Part shown: in pieces, positions 44,627-53,321 of the stretch
Position numbering within the stretch: position 1 is the stretch's first letter
Layout: every line of letters starts with the position of its first letter
Source of the DNA: Thermasporomyces sp036564245
GTDB lineage: Bacteria; Actinomycetota; Actinomycetes; Propionibacteriales; Actinopolymorphaceae
NCBI GenBank assembly: GCA_036564245.1
Contig: DATCKU010000105.1
Location: 87,360 to 151,359, forward strand
DNA length: 64,000 nt
Direction of reading: 5' to 3'
Made by a program: the position numbers and the translations under genes
The notes under the pieces: generated by a model
What the model saw: only the letters and a program-made list of their open reading frames with translations
Told to the model about the DNA's origin: nothing
The model's database searches: none

Positions 44627-45020
44627 CGAACTCGCCGACCTTCTGCTCGGGCAGGTGCCGAGCCAGGTCCGCCTCGGCGATGATGCCGACGACCCGCTGC
44701 TGCTCGAGCACCGGGAGCCGATGGACCTGATGGTGCTCCATGGTCTGCAGTACCTGGTCGACGTCGGCGTCCGCATCGATAGTGTGCGGGGGCCCCTCTG
44801 CCAGCTCACCGGCTGTGACACTGCCGCAGTCGCGTCCAGCGGCAACGCACTTCACCACGATGTCGCGGTCAGTGAGGATCCCGACCAAGTGGTCGTTTTC
44901 GTCGCAGATCGGCAGTGCGCCGATGTTCTGGTCCCGCATGAGGCGGGCGGCCTCCTGCAGGGTGTTGTCTCTGCGGATGCAGGAGCAGCCAGGGTGCATG
45001 ATCTCTCGTGCCGTCGTCAT
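44592..45020 (-). CDS. Hrp1-like tandem CBS domain protein
   Basis: 142 residues, almost wholly two CBS motifs. It opens TTAREIMHPGCSCIRRDNTL and has MRDQNIGALPICDENDHLVG with ILTDRDIVVKCVAAGRD, then HHQVHRLPVLEQQRVVGIIA and EADLARHLPEQKVGEFV. The order and spacing are those of mycobacterial hypoxic response protein 1 (Rv2626c), a DosR-regulon member, including Cys residues near the start. Start ATG 45020 follows GGGGGGAGA; the longer open frame is rejected. It converges with the USP-CBS gene, sharing 35 bases at the 3' ends. Confidence 0.92.
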   Translation of the reverse strand: MTTAREIMHPGCSCIRRDNTLQEAARLMRDQNIGALPICDENDHLVGILTDRDIVVKCVAAGRDCGSVTAGELAEGPPHTIDADADVDQVLQTMEHHQVHRLPVLEQQRVVGIIAEADLARHLPEQKVGEFVRYVSADLTGP

Positions 45021-45468
45021 CGCGGTCTCCCCCCAAGCCAAGCGGTATCGAGCGAGCCCAGGGAGTGCCTGATGGACGGCAGCCGACGGATTCCCTGAGC
45101 CTCTGGTTGGTGACGTGGACCGGAACGATGGTGCAAGCAAGCCGACACCGGGTCCGATCGACCAATAATGAAGACCTGCAGAACAAGTCCTTTTCCGGTG
45201 CTACCCAGATCCGGCTTTACGGGTCGACCACCTTCAGACCTTTCGGTCCGTCACCGGCCAATCAGCCTTTTCAGGCTTTCCCTCTTGCTCCACAGGCCTA
45301 TGTTTTGTCTAACGCTTCAGGAGGCAGATGAGGCAGGGCACAAGGTCCCGTCTCTCGCAGGACTCCTCGTCCCACCACAATGACCAGGCGAGGCGAGGTG
45401 TCGGTCACCGCGGTAGGTGTCGACACCCCGCGAGCCTGCCGCTCACTCAGCGCGGCGACCACCTCGTC
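45021..45468. other. 448-bp gap between the CBS-protein start and the modA stop
   Basis: No gene is recognised. It must contain the promoter of the CBS-protein gene and the 3' end of the modA message. GGTGTCGACACC (45416-45427) is a perfect 12-bp palindrome of unknown role. AGCCTTTTCAGGCT (45265-45278) is a small hairpin that could end the leftward modA transcript. Confidence 0.45.
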
Positions 45469-46290
45469 CTACTTGTCGCGCGGGAGCTGGAATCCGGTGT
45501 CGGCCAGCACGTCTCGACCGCGCGCGGAAAGCACGTAGCTCACGAACGCCGCTGCCGCGGCAGGGTTGGGAGCCTCCTTCAGGACGACGATCGGGTAGTC
45601 GTTGCGGGCCTGCGCCGATTCGAAGAACTCGATTCCGTCGACGTCGGACGCGGCCGCCCTGACATCGGTCCGATAGACGAGTGCCGCGTCCACTTCGTTC
45701 AGGCGTACCTTCGTCAGCGCTCCCTTGACGTCCGGCTCGAGCGTGACCGGTCGGATGTCGAGTCCTGCAGCGTCGATGCTTCGTCGCGCCGCCGCGCCGC
45801 AGGGCACCTGCGCGGCGCACAGCGCCACCTTCACCCCGGGCTTCGTCAGGTCGGCAAGACCCGTGATTCCTTTGGGATTGCCTCGAGGGACGGCAATCAC
45901 GAGCTGGTTGCTCACGAAGGTCGTCGGGCGCCCCGCTGCCAGACCGGCCTCGGTGACCGTCTGCATGTTCTGCGGAGCGGCGGAAGCGAACACGTCGGCC
46001 GGCGCCCCGTTGACGATCTGCGTCGCGAGTGCCGAGCTCCCCGCGAAGCTGAGCCGGACGGTCACGCCAGGATGTGCGGCCTCGAACTCTTCGCCGATCG
46101 TGGTGAACGCCTCGGTGAGGGACGCGGCGGCGAAGACCGTGACGGTACCTTCGATCGCGGCCTTCCCTGATGCCTGCCCTGATCGGGCTGCGGCGTCAGG
46201 CTCGTTGCTCCGATCAGTGCCACAGGCTGCCAGGCACGCAAGCGTCAGCACGGTGGCCATGATCAGGACGCGGCGGGGAGTTCCCTTCAT
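45469..46290 (-). CDS. modA: Molybdate-binding lipoprotein ModA
   Basis: 273 residues. A lipoprotein signal (RRVLIMATVLTLACLAACG, Cys at residue 22) is followed by TVTVFAAASLTEAFTTIGEE, FAGSSALATQIVNGAPADVF and ASAAPQNMQ, the molybdate pocket signatures of ModA. VDAALVYRTDVRAAA and a closing FVSYVLSARGRDVLADTGF also fit. It captures molybdate for an ABC importer, but no modB or modC gene is adjacent. ATG 46290 follows GAGGAG and overlaps the TetR stop by one base, so it is co-translated with that regulator. Molybdate supply would serve the NarG enzyme encoded nearby. Confidence 0.92.
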   Translation of the reverse strand: MKGTPRRVLIMATVLTLACLAACGTDRSNEPDAAARSGQASGKAAIEGTVTVFAAASLTEAFTTIGEEFEAAHPGVTVRLSFAGSSALATQIVNGAPADVFASAAPQNMQTVTEAGLAAGRPTTFVSNQLVIAVPRGNPKGITGLADLTKPGVKVALCAAQVPCGAAARRSIDAAGLDIRPVTLEPDVKGALTKVRLNEVDAALVYRTDVRAAASDVDGIEFFESAQARNDYPIVVLKEAPNPAAAAAFVSYVLSARGRDVLADTGFQLPRDK

Positions 46291-46949
46291 CAATGGCTCC
46301 TCGGCTTGCCGGACGCGGCCTGGCTGCTGCTCGCATCGCCCGCGGCGAGAATGCCGCTGAGCAGCAGGTCGAGCCCGGCTTTGATGCGTTCGATGGAGTA
46401 GCCGCGGACTCGCCGTTGATGGTTGAGCAGGCTGGGCGTGAGCGCTGCCATCAAGACAGACGCGAGGTAGTCGGTGTCGCACGGTGGGAGCGCCTGGTCG
46501 AGAAGCATCTTGACGTGTGCGTGGCGCACGCGAGCTGGTGGAGCGTCGTAGTGCCGGGTCGGCGCGCTGATCTCTGCGACCAAGAAGAGCTCCCATTGCC
46601 TCTCGAGGTGATCGAGCACGGCGGGCATGAACGCGCGCAGTCGGTCGGCTGGTGGGGCACCGGGACCGAGCGGGGGCGGGCCGGTCATGAAGCGGGCCTG
46701 GAACTGCTTCTCCCGCTCGTCGATCAGGGCTTGCGCCAGCCCGGCCCGGTCGCCGAATCGGCGGTAGACCGTCCCGACACCGACGCCCGCGGCCCGTGCC
46801 ACGTTGTCCAGTGACAGGGAGCCAGCTCCCTCGGTCGCGACCAGGCGGGCAGCTGCCTCCAAGATCTTCTGCCGGTTGCGCGCCGCATCGGCCCGCTCGA
46901 CCGGTGTCTGGTCGATGAGCTCGAGAGATCTCCTGCGGCTGCGTTCCAC
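46290..46949 (-). CDS. TetR-family regulator, in operon with modA
   Basis: 219 residues with the DNA-binding domain ADAARNRQKILEAAARLVAT, SLSLDNVARAAGVGVGTVYR and RFGDRAGLAQALID. The remaining helical part has no recognisable ligand motif. Start at 46949 is the first in frame after a stop, and a shorter start is possible. It faces wrbA, and three palindromic boxes lie between the genes, so it probably represses both itself with modA and wrbA. This TetR type often pairs with flavin quinone reductases. Confidence 0.9.
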   Translation of the reverse strand: MERSRRRSLELIDQTPVERADAARNRQKILEAAARLVATEGAGSLSLDNVARAAGVGVGTVYRRFGDRAGLAQALIDEREKQFQARFMTGPPPLGPGAPPADRLRAFMPAVLDHLERQWELFLVAEISAPTRHYDAPPARVRHAHVKMLLDQALPPCDTDYLASVLMAALTPSLLNHQRRVRGYSIERIKAGLDLLLSGILAAGDASSSQAASGKPRSH

Positions 46950-46964
46950 AGGGCGAGTGTAAAG

Positions 46965-47045
46965 CGGAGGACCCTCCTGTTATTGCATCCGGAGAACTCT
47001 CCGGTTAGGCTGACGGGCGTGGCTTAACCGGAGAAGATTCCGGTT
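46965..47045. promoter_or_regulatory. Cluster of three palindromic boxes between the TetR-modA operon and wrbA
   Basis: Boxes are GGAGGACCCTCC (46966-46977), CCGGAGAACTCTCCGG (46989-47004) and AACCGGAGAAGATTCCGGTT (47026-47045). Boxes two and three share CCGGAGAA on the left and TCCGG on the right; box one is a weaker variant. They fit operators for the divergent TetR protein. Confidence 0.7.
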
Positions 47046-47088
47046 TATGTCGGATAATGCCAACGTACGACACGAGGGAAGTCGCACC

Positions 47089-47709
47089 ATGACCGCGAAG
47101 ATCGCCGTGATCTATTACTCGGCGACCGGGAACGTCTACAACCTCGCCCGAGCCGTCGCCGAGGGCGCGGAGAAGGCAGGGGCCGAGGTCCGTCTGCGCC
47201 GCGTGCCGGAGCTTGCGCCGGACTCCGCTATCGACGCCAATCCCGCATGGCGGGCGCACGTCGACTCCGTGGCAGGGAAGGTCGAGCTCGCGACCCACGA
47301 CGACCTGATCTGGGCTGACGGCTTCGCGTTCGGCAGCCCGACCCGCTACGGAAACATCGCGTCGCAGCTCAAGCAGTTCATCGACACCACTGGACCGCTG
47401 TGGGCTGAGGGGAAGCTGGCCGGCAAGCCGAGCACGGCGTTCACTAGCGCCGCCAACACACATGGCGGGAACGAGTCCACGCTGCTCGCGCTCTACAACA
47501 CGATGTATCACTGGGGATCGATCATCGTGCCGCCCGGCTACACGGACCCCAGCATCTCCGAGGCGTACGGAAATCCGTACGGCATCGCTCTCCCCGGAGG
47601 CTCGGGGGAGCCGACCGAGGCGATCCTCACCGCCGCGCGTTACCAGGGATACCGTCTCGCGACGGTCACCGAGAAGCTGCTGGGGCAGCCAGAGGCGCAG
47701 GCCGCCTGA
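47089..47709 (+). CDS. wrbA: NAD(P)H:quinone oxidoreductase, WrbA type
   Basis: 206 residues of flavodoxin fold. KIAVIYYSATGNVYNLARAV is the FMN phosphate loop; FGSPTRYGNIASQLKQFIDT and PSTAFTSAANTHGGNESTLL are WrbA signatures. It performs two-electron reduction of quinones, avoiding semiquinone radicals. ATG 47089 follows GAGGGAAG; the upstream ATG 47047 overlaps operator box three and is rejected. Control by the divergent TetR protein is likely. Confidence 0.93.
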   Translation: MTAKIAVIYYSATGNVYNLARAVAEGAEKAGAEVRLRRVPELAPDSAIDANPAWRAHVDSVAGKVELATHDDLIWADGFAFGSPTRYGNIASQLKQFIDTTGPLWAEGKLAGKPSTAFTSAANTHGGNESTLLALYNTMYHWGSIIVPPGYTDPSISEAYGNPYGIALPGGSGEPTEAILTAARYQGYRLATVTEKLLGQPEAQAA

Positions 47710-47793
47710 GCCTTGGCCTGGTCGTCCCTGGCCCGTCGGCTACTACTACCCTTTGTAGTCCGTAGCGCGGACAGCTGAGAAGAGGCGACAGGG

Positions 47794-48153
47794 ATGATCG
47801 GAGTCTTGGCCACTGGGCTCATCGTGGCAAGCCTCGGCTTTGCGGTGTGGGCCCTGGCCGCCGGGCTCTTGAAGCGGGTGCCTGGCACGTTGCTGCTCGG
47901 CGGGGTCGCGCTTCTCGAGCTTGCCGCCATCGCGCAGCTCGTGGTGGCGATCGTGCAGCTCGTCAGGGGCGAGCGCCCGGCCGAGCTCGCGACGTTCTTC
48001 GGCTACGTCGTCGGCTCGATCCTGCTGTTCCCGGTCGCCGTCGTCTGGGCGGCCATCGAGCGCAGCCGCTGGAGCAGCGTGGTGCTCGGGGTCGCCGGCC
48101 TGGTCTTTGCGATTCTCGTCGTCCGTATGCAACAGGTGTGGACCGGTGCCTGA
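47794..48153 (+). CDS. Small integral membrane protein, unknown function
   Basis: 119 residues with four hydrophobic helices, starting MIGVLATGLIVASLGFAVWA, and almost no soluble loops. Family not recognised; small four-helix proteins of this kind are common beside valS in actinobacteria as hypothetical genes. ATG 47794 has AGAGG and AGGG upstream. The end overlaps the next small membrane gene if that starts at GTG 48146. Confidence 0.75.
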   Translation: MIGVLATGLIVASLGFAVWALAAGLLKRVPGTLLLGGVALLELAAIAQLVVAIVQLVRGERPAELATFFGYVVGSILLFPVAVVWAAIERSRWSSVVLGVAGLVFAILVVRMQQVWTGA

Positions 48154-48580
48154 TCAGCGATCGGAACCCATGACGAGGCCCCGCGGGCCGGGGGCCACGA
48201 CGGCGACCGGGCCCGGCCGGGTGCTGGTTGCGGTGTACGCGGTCTTCGCGGTCGCGGCGACCTCACGGGCCGGTGTCCAGATCGCCACCCGCTTCCACGA
48301 AGCACCGTTGGCGTACCTGCTGTCGGCGTTCTCGGCGGTCGTCTATCTCGTGGCGACGGTAGCGCTGGCGGGAAAGGGAGCGCTGGCTCGTCGCGTGGCC
48401 TGGGCGGCGTGCGGCACCGAGCTGGTCGGGGTGCTCACGATCGGCACCCTGAGCCTGACCAACCGCGAGGCCTTCCCCGACGAGACCGTGTGGTCGGTGT
48501 TCGGCATCGGCTACCTGTTCGTGCCGCTGGTGCTCCCTGTATTCGGTCTGATCTGGCTGCGACGCACCAGCAGCCGGTGA
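48146..48580 (+). CDS. Small integral membrane protein, unknown function
   Basis: 144 residues with four membrane helices (RVLVAVYAVFAVAATSRAGV; YLLSAFSAVVYLVATVALAG; AACGTELVGVLTIGTLSL; IGYLFVPLVLPVFGLIWL). Start GTG 48146 overlaps the upstream stop by eight bases, suggesting coupling; ATG 48170 is the alternative. Family not recognised by me. It lies 43 bases before valS, and the three genes may form one transcript. Confidence 0.75.
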   Translation: MPDQRSEPMTRPRGPGATTATGPGRVLVAVYAVFAVAATSRAGVQIATRFHEAPLAYLLSAFSAVVYLVATVALAGKGALARRVAWAACGTELVGVLTIGTLSLTNREAFPDETVWSVFGIGYLFVPLVLPVFGLIWLRRTSSR

Positions 48581-48623
48581 CCGCCTCGCCCATCGCCACG
48601 ACGCGGTCCATACACTTCACCGC

Positions 48624-51269
48624 ATGAGTGCGCCAGACCGACCTGGAATGCCGTCCGTGCAGGAGCTGCCGCAGACGTTCTCGCCGGCTGAGGTCGAGCA
48701 GAAGTGGTACGACCGCTGGGTGGAGCGCGGGTACTTCACGGCCGAGGGGGAGAAGTCGGACAAGCCGCCGTACTGCATCGTGATCCCGCCGCCCAACGTG
48801 ACGGGCTCCCTGCATGTCGGCCACGCGCTCGACCACACGATCCAGGACATTCTGGTGCGCCGTCGCCGGATGCAGGGGTACGACACCCTGTGGCTGCCCG
48901 GCATGGATCACGCGGGCATCGCCACGCAGAACGTCGTCGAGCGCGAGCTGGCCAAGGAAGGGCTGTCGCGTCATGATCTCGGCCGCGAGGCCTTCGTCGA
49001 GCGGGTCTGGCAATGGAAGGCTGAGTCGGGCGGTGCGATTCTCGGTCAGATGCGCCGGCTGGGCGACTCGGTCGACTGGAGCCGCGAGTGCTTCACCATG
49101 GACGAGCCGCGCTCGCGTGCTGTCCGCACGATGTTCAAGCGGCTCTACGACGACGGGCTGATCTACCGCGCCGAACGCATCATCAACTGGTGTCCGCGCT
49201 GCCTCACCGCTCTCTCCGACATCGAGGTCGAGCATTCCGAGGTGGATGGCGAGCTCGTGTCCATCCGGTACGGCGAGGGCGACGCATCGATCGTGGTGGC
49301 CACGACCCGTGCGGAGACGATGCTGGGCGACACGGCGGTCGCGGTGCATCCCGACGACGAGCGCTACGCCCACCTGGTGGGTATGGAGGTCGAGCTCCCG
49401 CTCACCGGACGCAAGATCCCGATCGTGGCCGACTCCCACGTCGACCCCGAGTTCGGCACGGGTGCGGTCAAGGTCACGCCGGCCCACGATCCCAACGACT
49501 TCGAGATCGGCCAGCGGCACAACCTGCCGAGTCTCACCATCATGGACGAGCACGGCGTCATCACCGCGCATGGGCCGTTCCAGGGCTTGGATCGTTTCGA
49601 GGCCCGTCCGGCGGTGGTGGCCGCGCTGCGCGAGCAGGGTCGGATCGTGGCGGAACGCCGCCCCTACCGCCACGCCGTGGGTCACTGCCAGCGTTGTGAC
49701 ACCGTGGTGGAGCCACGCATCTCCCTGCAGTGGTTTGTGAAGGTGAAGCCTCTGGCGGAGGCTGCGAGTGAGGCAGTCCGGGACGGCCGGATCGAGATCC
49801 ACCCACCGGAGATGGCGAAACGCTACTTCTCCTGGGTCGACAACATGCACGACTGGTGCATCTCGCGGCAGCTCTGGTGGGGCCACCGGATCCCGGTGTG
49901 GTACGGCCCATCCGGCGAAGTCGTCTGTGTCGGGCCGGACGAGGAGCCACCGAGCGGCGACGGGTGGACGCAGGACGAGGACGTGCTCGACACGTGGTTC
50001 TCGTCCGGACTCTGGCCGGTGTCGACCCTGGGCTGGCCGGACGAGACACCCGATCTGGCCCGCTACTACCCGACGACCGTTCTGGTCACGGGCTACGACA
50101 TCTTGTTCTTCTGGGTCGCGCGGATGGTGATGTTCGGCCTGTACGCCATGCGGCACCGTGGCCCGGCCGACTCGGTTCCGTTCAAGACCGTCGTGCTGCA
50201 CGGCATGGTGCGCGATGCGTACGGCAAGAAGATGTCGAAGTCGTTCGGCAATGTCGTCGACCCGCTCGACTGGATCACGCGTTACGGTGCCGACGCCACG
50301 CGCTTCACCCTGGCGCGGGGAGCGAACCCTGGCTCCGACGTCCCCATCAGCGAAGAGTGGTGTCAAGGCGCCCGCAACTTCGCCACCAAGCTGTGGAACG
50401 CGACCCGCTTCGCGTTGATGAACGGAGCGTCCGCGAAGGTTCCTCTGCCAGGGAAGGAGAAGCTCTCGACGACTGACCGCTGGATCCTCTCGCGACTGCA
50501 CCGGGTGATCGGCGAGGTCAGCAGCTACTACGACGACTACGAGTTCGCCAAGGTGTGCGAGACGATCCAGGCGTTCGCATGGAACGAGTTCTGCGACTGG
50601 TACGTCGAGCTTGTCAAGCCCGCGTTGACAGCCGGGGGAGAGGCCGCCGAAACGGCTCGTGCTGTGCTGGGTCACGTGCTCGACCGCCTGCTGCGGTTGC
50701 TCCATCCGGTCATGCCGTTCGTCACCGAGGAGCTGTGGCAGGCGGTGACTGGCGGAGAGTCCATCGTGGTGGCCGAGTGGCCGCAGGCCGATCCTTCGTA
50801 CTTCGACGATGCGGCCGAGGCGGAGATCGGGAGCCTGCAACGGCTGGTGACCGAGGTGCGCCGGTTCCGCTCCGAGCAGGGGCTCAAGCCGGGGCAGCGG
50901 GTGCCGGCTCAGCTGGTGGGAATCGGCGCCACCGTGTTGGCGCCGCACGAGCCGGCGATCCGTACGCTGCTTCGGCTCGACACGCCGGGAGAGGGGTTCT
51001 CGCGCACGGCGTCGGTTGTGATCGAGAACGTCACGGTGGAGCTCGACACGGCCGGCACCATTGACGTCGCGGCCGAGCGCAAGCGGCTGGAGAAGGATCT
51101 CGGCAACGCCCGGAAGCTGCGTGACCAGGCCCAGCGCAAGCTGGGCAACCCGGAGTTCCTGGCCAAGGCGCCGGCTGCGGTCGTGGAGAAGGTGCGGGGT
51201 CAGCTTGCCGAGGCCGAGTCCGAGATCGCTCGGATCGAGGGACAGCTCGCCAACCTTCCCCGTGGCTAG
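48624..51269 (+). CDS. valS: Valyl-tRNA synthetase
   Basis: 881 residues. Class I signatures: PPPNVTGSLHVGHALDHTIQ (HVGH, residues 64-67) and KKMSKSFGNVVDPLDWITRY (KMSKS from residue 536). The editing domain has TTRAETMLGDTAVAVHPDDE. WCISRQLWWGHRIPVW is the usual catalytic loop. The C-terminal coiled-coil arm (ERKRLEKDLGNARKLRDQAQ) is intact. It charges tRNA-Val and edits threonine. In actinobacteria valS is usually followed by folC; here two small minus-strand genes and repeats lie between. Confidence 0.97.
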   Translation: MSAPDRPGMPSVQELPQTFSPAEVEQKWYDRWVERGYFTAEGEKSDKPPYCIVIPPPNVTGSLHVGHALDHTIQDILVRRRRMQGYDTLWLPGMDHAGIATQNVVERELAKEGLSRHDLGREAFVERVWQWKAESGGAILGQMRRLGDSVDWSRECFTMDEPRSRAVRTMFKRLYDDGLIYRAERIINWCPRCLTALSDIEVEHSEVDGELVSIRYGEGDASIVVATTRAETMLGDTAVAVHPDDERYAHLVGMEVELPLTGRKIPIVADSHVDPEFGTGAVKVTPAHDPNDFEIGQRHNLPSLTIMDEHGVITAHGPFQGLDRFEARPAVVAALREQGRIVAERRPYRHAVGHCQRCDTVVEPRISLQWFVKVKPLAEAASEAVRDGRIEIHPPEMAKRYFSWVDNMHDWCISRQLWWGHRIPVWYGPSGEVVCVGPDEEPPSGDGWTQDEDVLDTWFSSGLWPVSTLGWPDETPDLARYYPTTVLVTGYDILFFWVARMVMFGLYAMRHRGPADSVPFKTVVLHGMVRDAYGKKMSKSFGNVVDPLDWITRYGADATRFTLARGANPGSDVPISEEWCQGARNFATKLWNATRFALMNGASAKVPLPGKEKLSTTDRWILSRLHRVIGEVSSYYDDYEFAKVCETIQAFAWNEFCDWYVELVKPALTAGGEAAETARAVLGHVLDRLLRLLHPVMPFVTEELWQAVTGGESIVVAEWPQADPSYFDDAAEAEIGSLQRLVTEVRRFRSEQGLKPGQRVPAQLVGIGATVLAPHEPAIRTLLRLDTPGEGFSRTASVVIENVTVELDTAGTIDVAAERKRLEKDLGNARKLRDQAQRKLGNPEFLAKAPAAVVEKVRGQLAEAESEIARIEGQLANLPRG

Positions 51270-51402
51270 GCCAACCTTCCGCGGCTAGTCGGTCCCACGG
51301 CTGGGCCTCTGGCACCAACCTGAGGTGGTACCTGCCCGCGTACGGCTCGAGCGCGGTGTCGAGTTGGTCTTGAGGACTAGTTCCGATACGACCCGAAAGC
51401 TG

Positions 51403-51951
51403 TCAGGAGTGTGGGCGTGGCTGCTTTCGACGGCGAAGCAGGAACACCGCAATCGCGGAGGCTAACGCGAGGAACAGACCTCCGACGAAGCTGATGTAGA
51501 CCTCCGGGAAGGAATTCGAACCGTAGGTGCCAACTGCATACCGGCCGGGCCTTTCGAGGCACTCCACCATGTACTCCCCGGGCGGAACCGGGTCTTTTGT
51601 TTCGTAGAGCGGGTACCAGACGGTTCCGTCTGCCGACTCAGCTGGCTCGGGAGTCGCCAAGGTCAGGTCGATCTCGCGTTCGCCTTGCATGACTGTGCAG
51701 GGCGGTCCGGACTCTCCCTCCCGCCAGAAGATGGTGAGTCCTTCCTGGTCCAGCCTCACCTGCTGCGCGACGCCGGTGCGAATCTCGACGACGGGGTCGG
51801 GTGCGGACTCCACGACGATGACGCGCGCGCCGATGATCCCGAGAGCAGCCACCGCTAGGGAGACCAGGTACCAAGCTCGACGCGGTTTCCTCACGGGCCG
51901 GAGCCGTGTCGGGTCATGGGGGCGTTGCCTGTGGAGGCTGTCTCGGGTCAT
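51403..51951 (-). CDS. Membrane protein with an extracytoplasmic domain, unknown function
   Basis: 182 residues. An N-terminal helix (AWYLVSLAVAALGIIGARVI) and a C-terminal helix (VYISFVGGLFLALASAIAVF) flank about 100 residues with two cysteines (PPCTVMQGEREID; MVECLERPG) that may form a disulfide outside the cell. The tail RRRKQPRPHS is basic. ATG 51951 follows AGGAGGAAG; an upstream longer frame is rejected. Family not recognised. It follows another small membrane-protein gene, 82 bases apart, on the same strand. Confidence 0.75.
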   Translation of the reverse strand: MTRDSLHRQRPHDPTRLRPVRKPRRAWYLVSLAVAALGIIGARVIVVESAPDPVVEIRTGVAQQVRLDQEGLTIFWREGESGPPCTVMQGEREIDLTLATPEPAESADGTVWYPLYETKDPVPPGEYMVECLERPGRYAVGTYGSNSFPEVYISFVGGLFLALASAIAVFLLRRRKQPRPHS

Positions 51952-52033
51952 CAGCTTCCTCCTTTGCCGTCGCCGCCTGCGGCAGGTGAGCCGGTTTGCC
52001 CACCCAGGAAGGTCATCTGTTGTCGCAGCTAGG

Positions 52034-52627
52034 TCATTCAGCACCGAGGCCCCGGGCGGGAAGCTCCGGTATCTCGGGAATAGTCGGGAGCTTGGTGGGC
52101 AGGGATGGGCCGGTCGGCTTGGTGCCTGGCTTGTCCCACTGTCCTGGGCTGATCCATCGGTCGCAGTGCTTGTCGACGAACGCGTAGAAGGTGTTGTAGA
52201 ACTCGATCATTGTGTTGAGCTCTTGCACCGCGGTGTCGAGGTCGCGCTCCTCATAAGCGTCGGCCGCGCGATGCATCGCTGCCGCAGCTTCGGCCATCTC
52301 GGCCCGGATGCCGTCCTCACTGAGCTGAGCGGCGATCTCGTCGAAATGGTCGGCCGCGCTGCGGGCAGCTTCGAGTCGGAGGTTGGGGTCGGCGCCTGGG
52401 TCCATCAGCAGCGGCAACTCGTCGCGAAGCTTGGGGCTTTCCTTCTCGATGACACGGCAGTCCGCCTCGAAGTTGGGCCCGTCGTCGCGTCCAAGCCACA
52501 GCCACAGCGCCACGCCGCCGAGGATGACCAACAGCCCGGCGATGACGAGCAGTGGCCCGATCCAGTTTTGGCGCCGCGCGGTCGACGGACCGATTGGCCG
52601 TGCGTCAGGGTCGGGCTCAGCGAGCAT
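52034..52627 (-). CDS. Single-helix membrane protein with a helical external domain, unknown function
   Basis: 197 residues. One membrane helix (WIGPLLVIAGLLVILGGVAL) is followed by an alpha-helical region (residues 60-160; ELPLLMDPGADPNLRLEAAR and onward) and a proline-rich tail (PTKLPTIPEIPELPARG). Two cysteines are present (EADCRVIE; DKHCDRW). Start ATG 52627 follows GGAGG; the frame upstream is not used. Family not recognised. It may be an envelope protein working with the neighbouring gene at 51403. Confidence 0.75.
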   Translation of the reverse strand: MLAEPDPDARPIGPSTARRQNWIGPLLVIAGLLVILGGVALWLWLGRDDGPNFEADCRVIEKESPKLRDELPLLMDPGADPNLRLEAARSAADHFDEIAAQLSEDGIRAEMAEAAAAMHRAADAYEERDLDTAVQELNTMIEFYNTFYAFVDKHCDRWISPGQWDKPGTKPTGPSLPTKLPTIPEIPELPARGLGAE

Positions 52628-53122
52628 CAAGTACCTCCACGATGCGCGGTTCTCTTGCGAAGTCGGCGTACGAGAGCGACAACCACGAGTGGCAGCCCCT
52701 GCCCGGACCAATCCGCGGAAGACGTACGCAGGTCGGGGCCTGTCCCCGTCGCTCCGCGTCAGGTGGCGGCGACGGGAGCTCACGGGCCAGCGCCACGCAT
52801 CGAGCTGGGATCGGCCACCGAGCCACACGTCACCGCCGTGACGGGAACGTTTGCGACTGCGGTGTCGGGCCCAGCGGGTCCTGCCGGGGCCGGGCGTACT
52901 CGAACGCCCGGTTGCCCAGTGGTCGACGGGGCAACCGACTCTTCCGATCCGCGTAGGTCATCTGATCAAGGTCAGGTGCGAAGGTCCAGTCGTTTCGACT
53001 CAGCCCGAAAGGTCCTGCCGGCCGACGGGTGGAGATGGGGTTGCTCGAGCCGGCCGCGGGCAAAGCGATCGATTTTCTCAAAATACGGAAGATCAATATG
53101 TACGTAATGTGAGACGATTCGC

Positions 53123-53192
53123 CCACCGCCAGATCATTTGGGGGTGCAACACGCTCGAGCACGTGTTGCACCCCCAAATGATCTGGTGGTGG
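53123..53192. repeat. Long hairpin element with 31-bp arms
   Basis: Bases 53123-53153 pair with 53162-53192; the only non-standard pair is G-T at 53128/53187. The loop is eight bases (CTCGAGCA). The core reads ATCATTTGGGGGTGCAACAC. It is not followed by a U-run and lies 36 bases before the 94-bp palindromic repeat. Near-perfect pairing over 31 bases implies recent origin or selection. Confidence 0.85.
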
Positions 53193-53227
53193 CCGTGAGC
53201 GGAGCGAACCCGCCGACTTGCCCGCAC

Positions 53228-53321
53228 CCCAAATGACCATGTGCACTACGCCTGTCGGACCTGTGACACGCGCCGACACCTAGTGCACCTCCGGGAGGCG
53301 TAGTGCACATGGTCATTTGGG
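53228..53321. repeat. 94-bp palindromic repeat, copy B
   Basis: The ends, beginning CCCAAATGACCATGTGCACT, are perfectly inverted over 26 bases. The copy is the same length as the one at 60922-61015 and matches it at 84 of 94 positions by my manual alignment. The differences are in the middle. It lies 142 bases before folC and just to the right of the long hairpin. Confidence 0.9.

Noticed and set aside
45150..45260. DosR box upstream of the Hrp1-like gene
   Set aside because: GGACCGAAAGGTC-type symmetry exists near 45238-45256, but half-site spacing differs from the DosR box by two bases.
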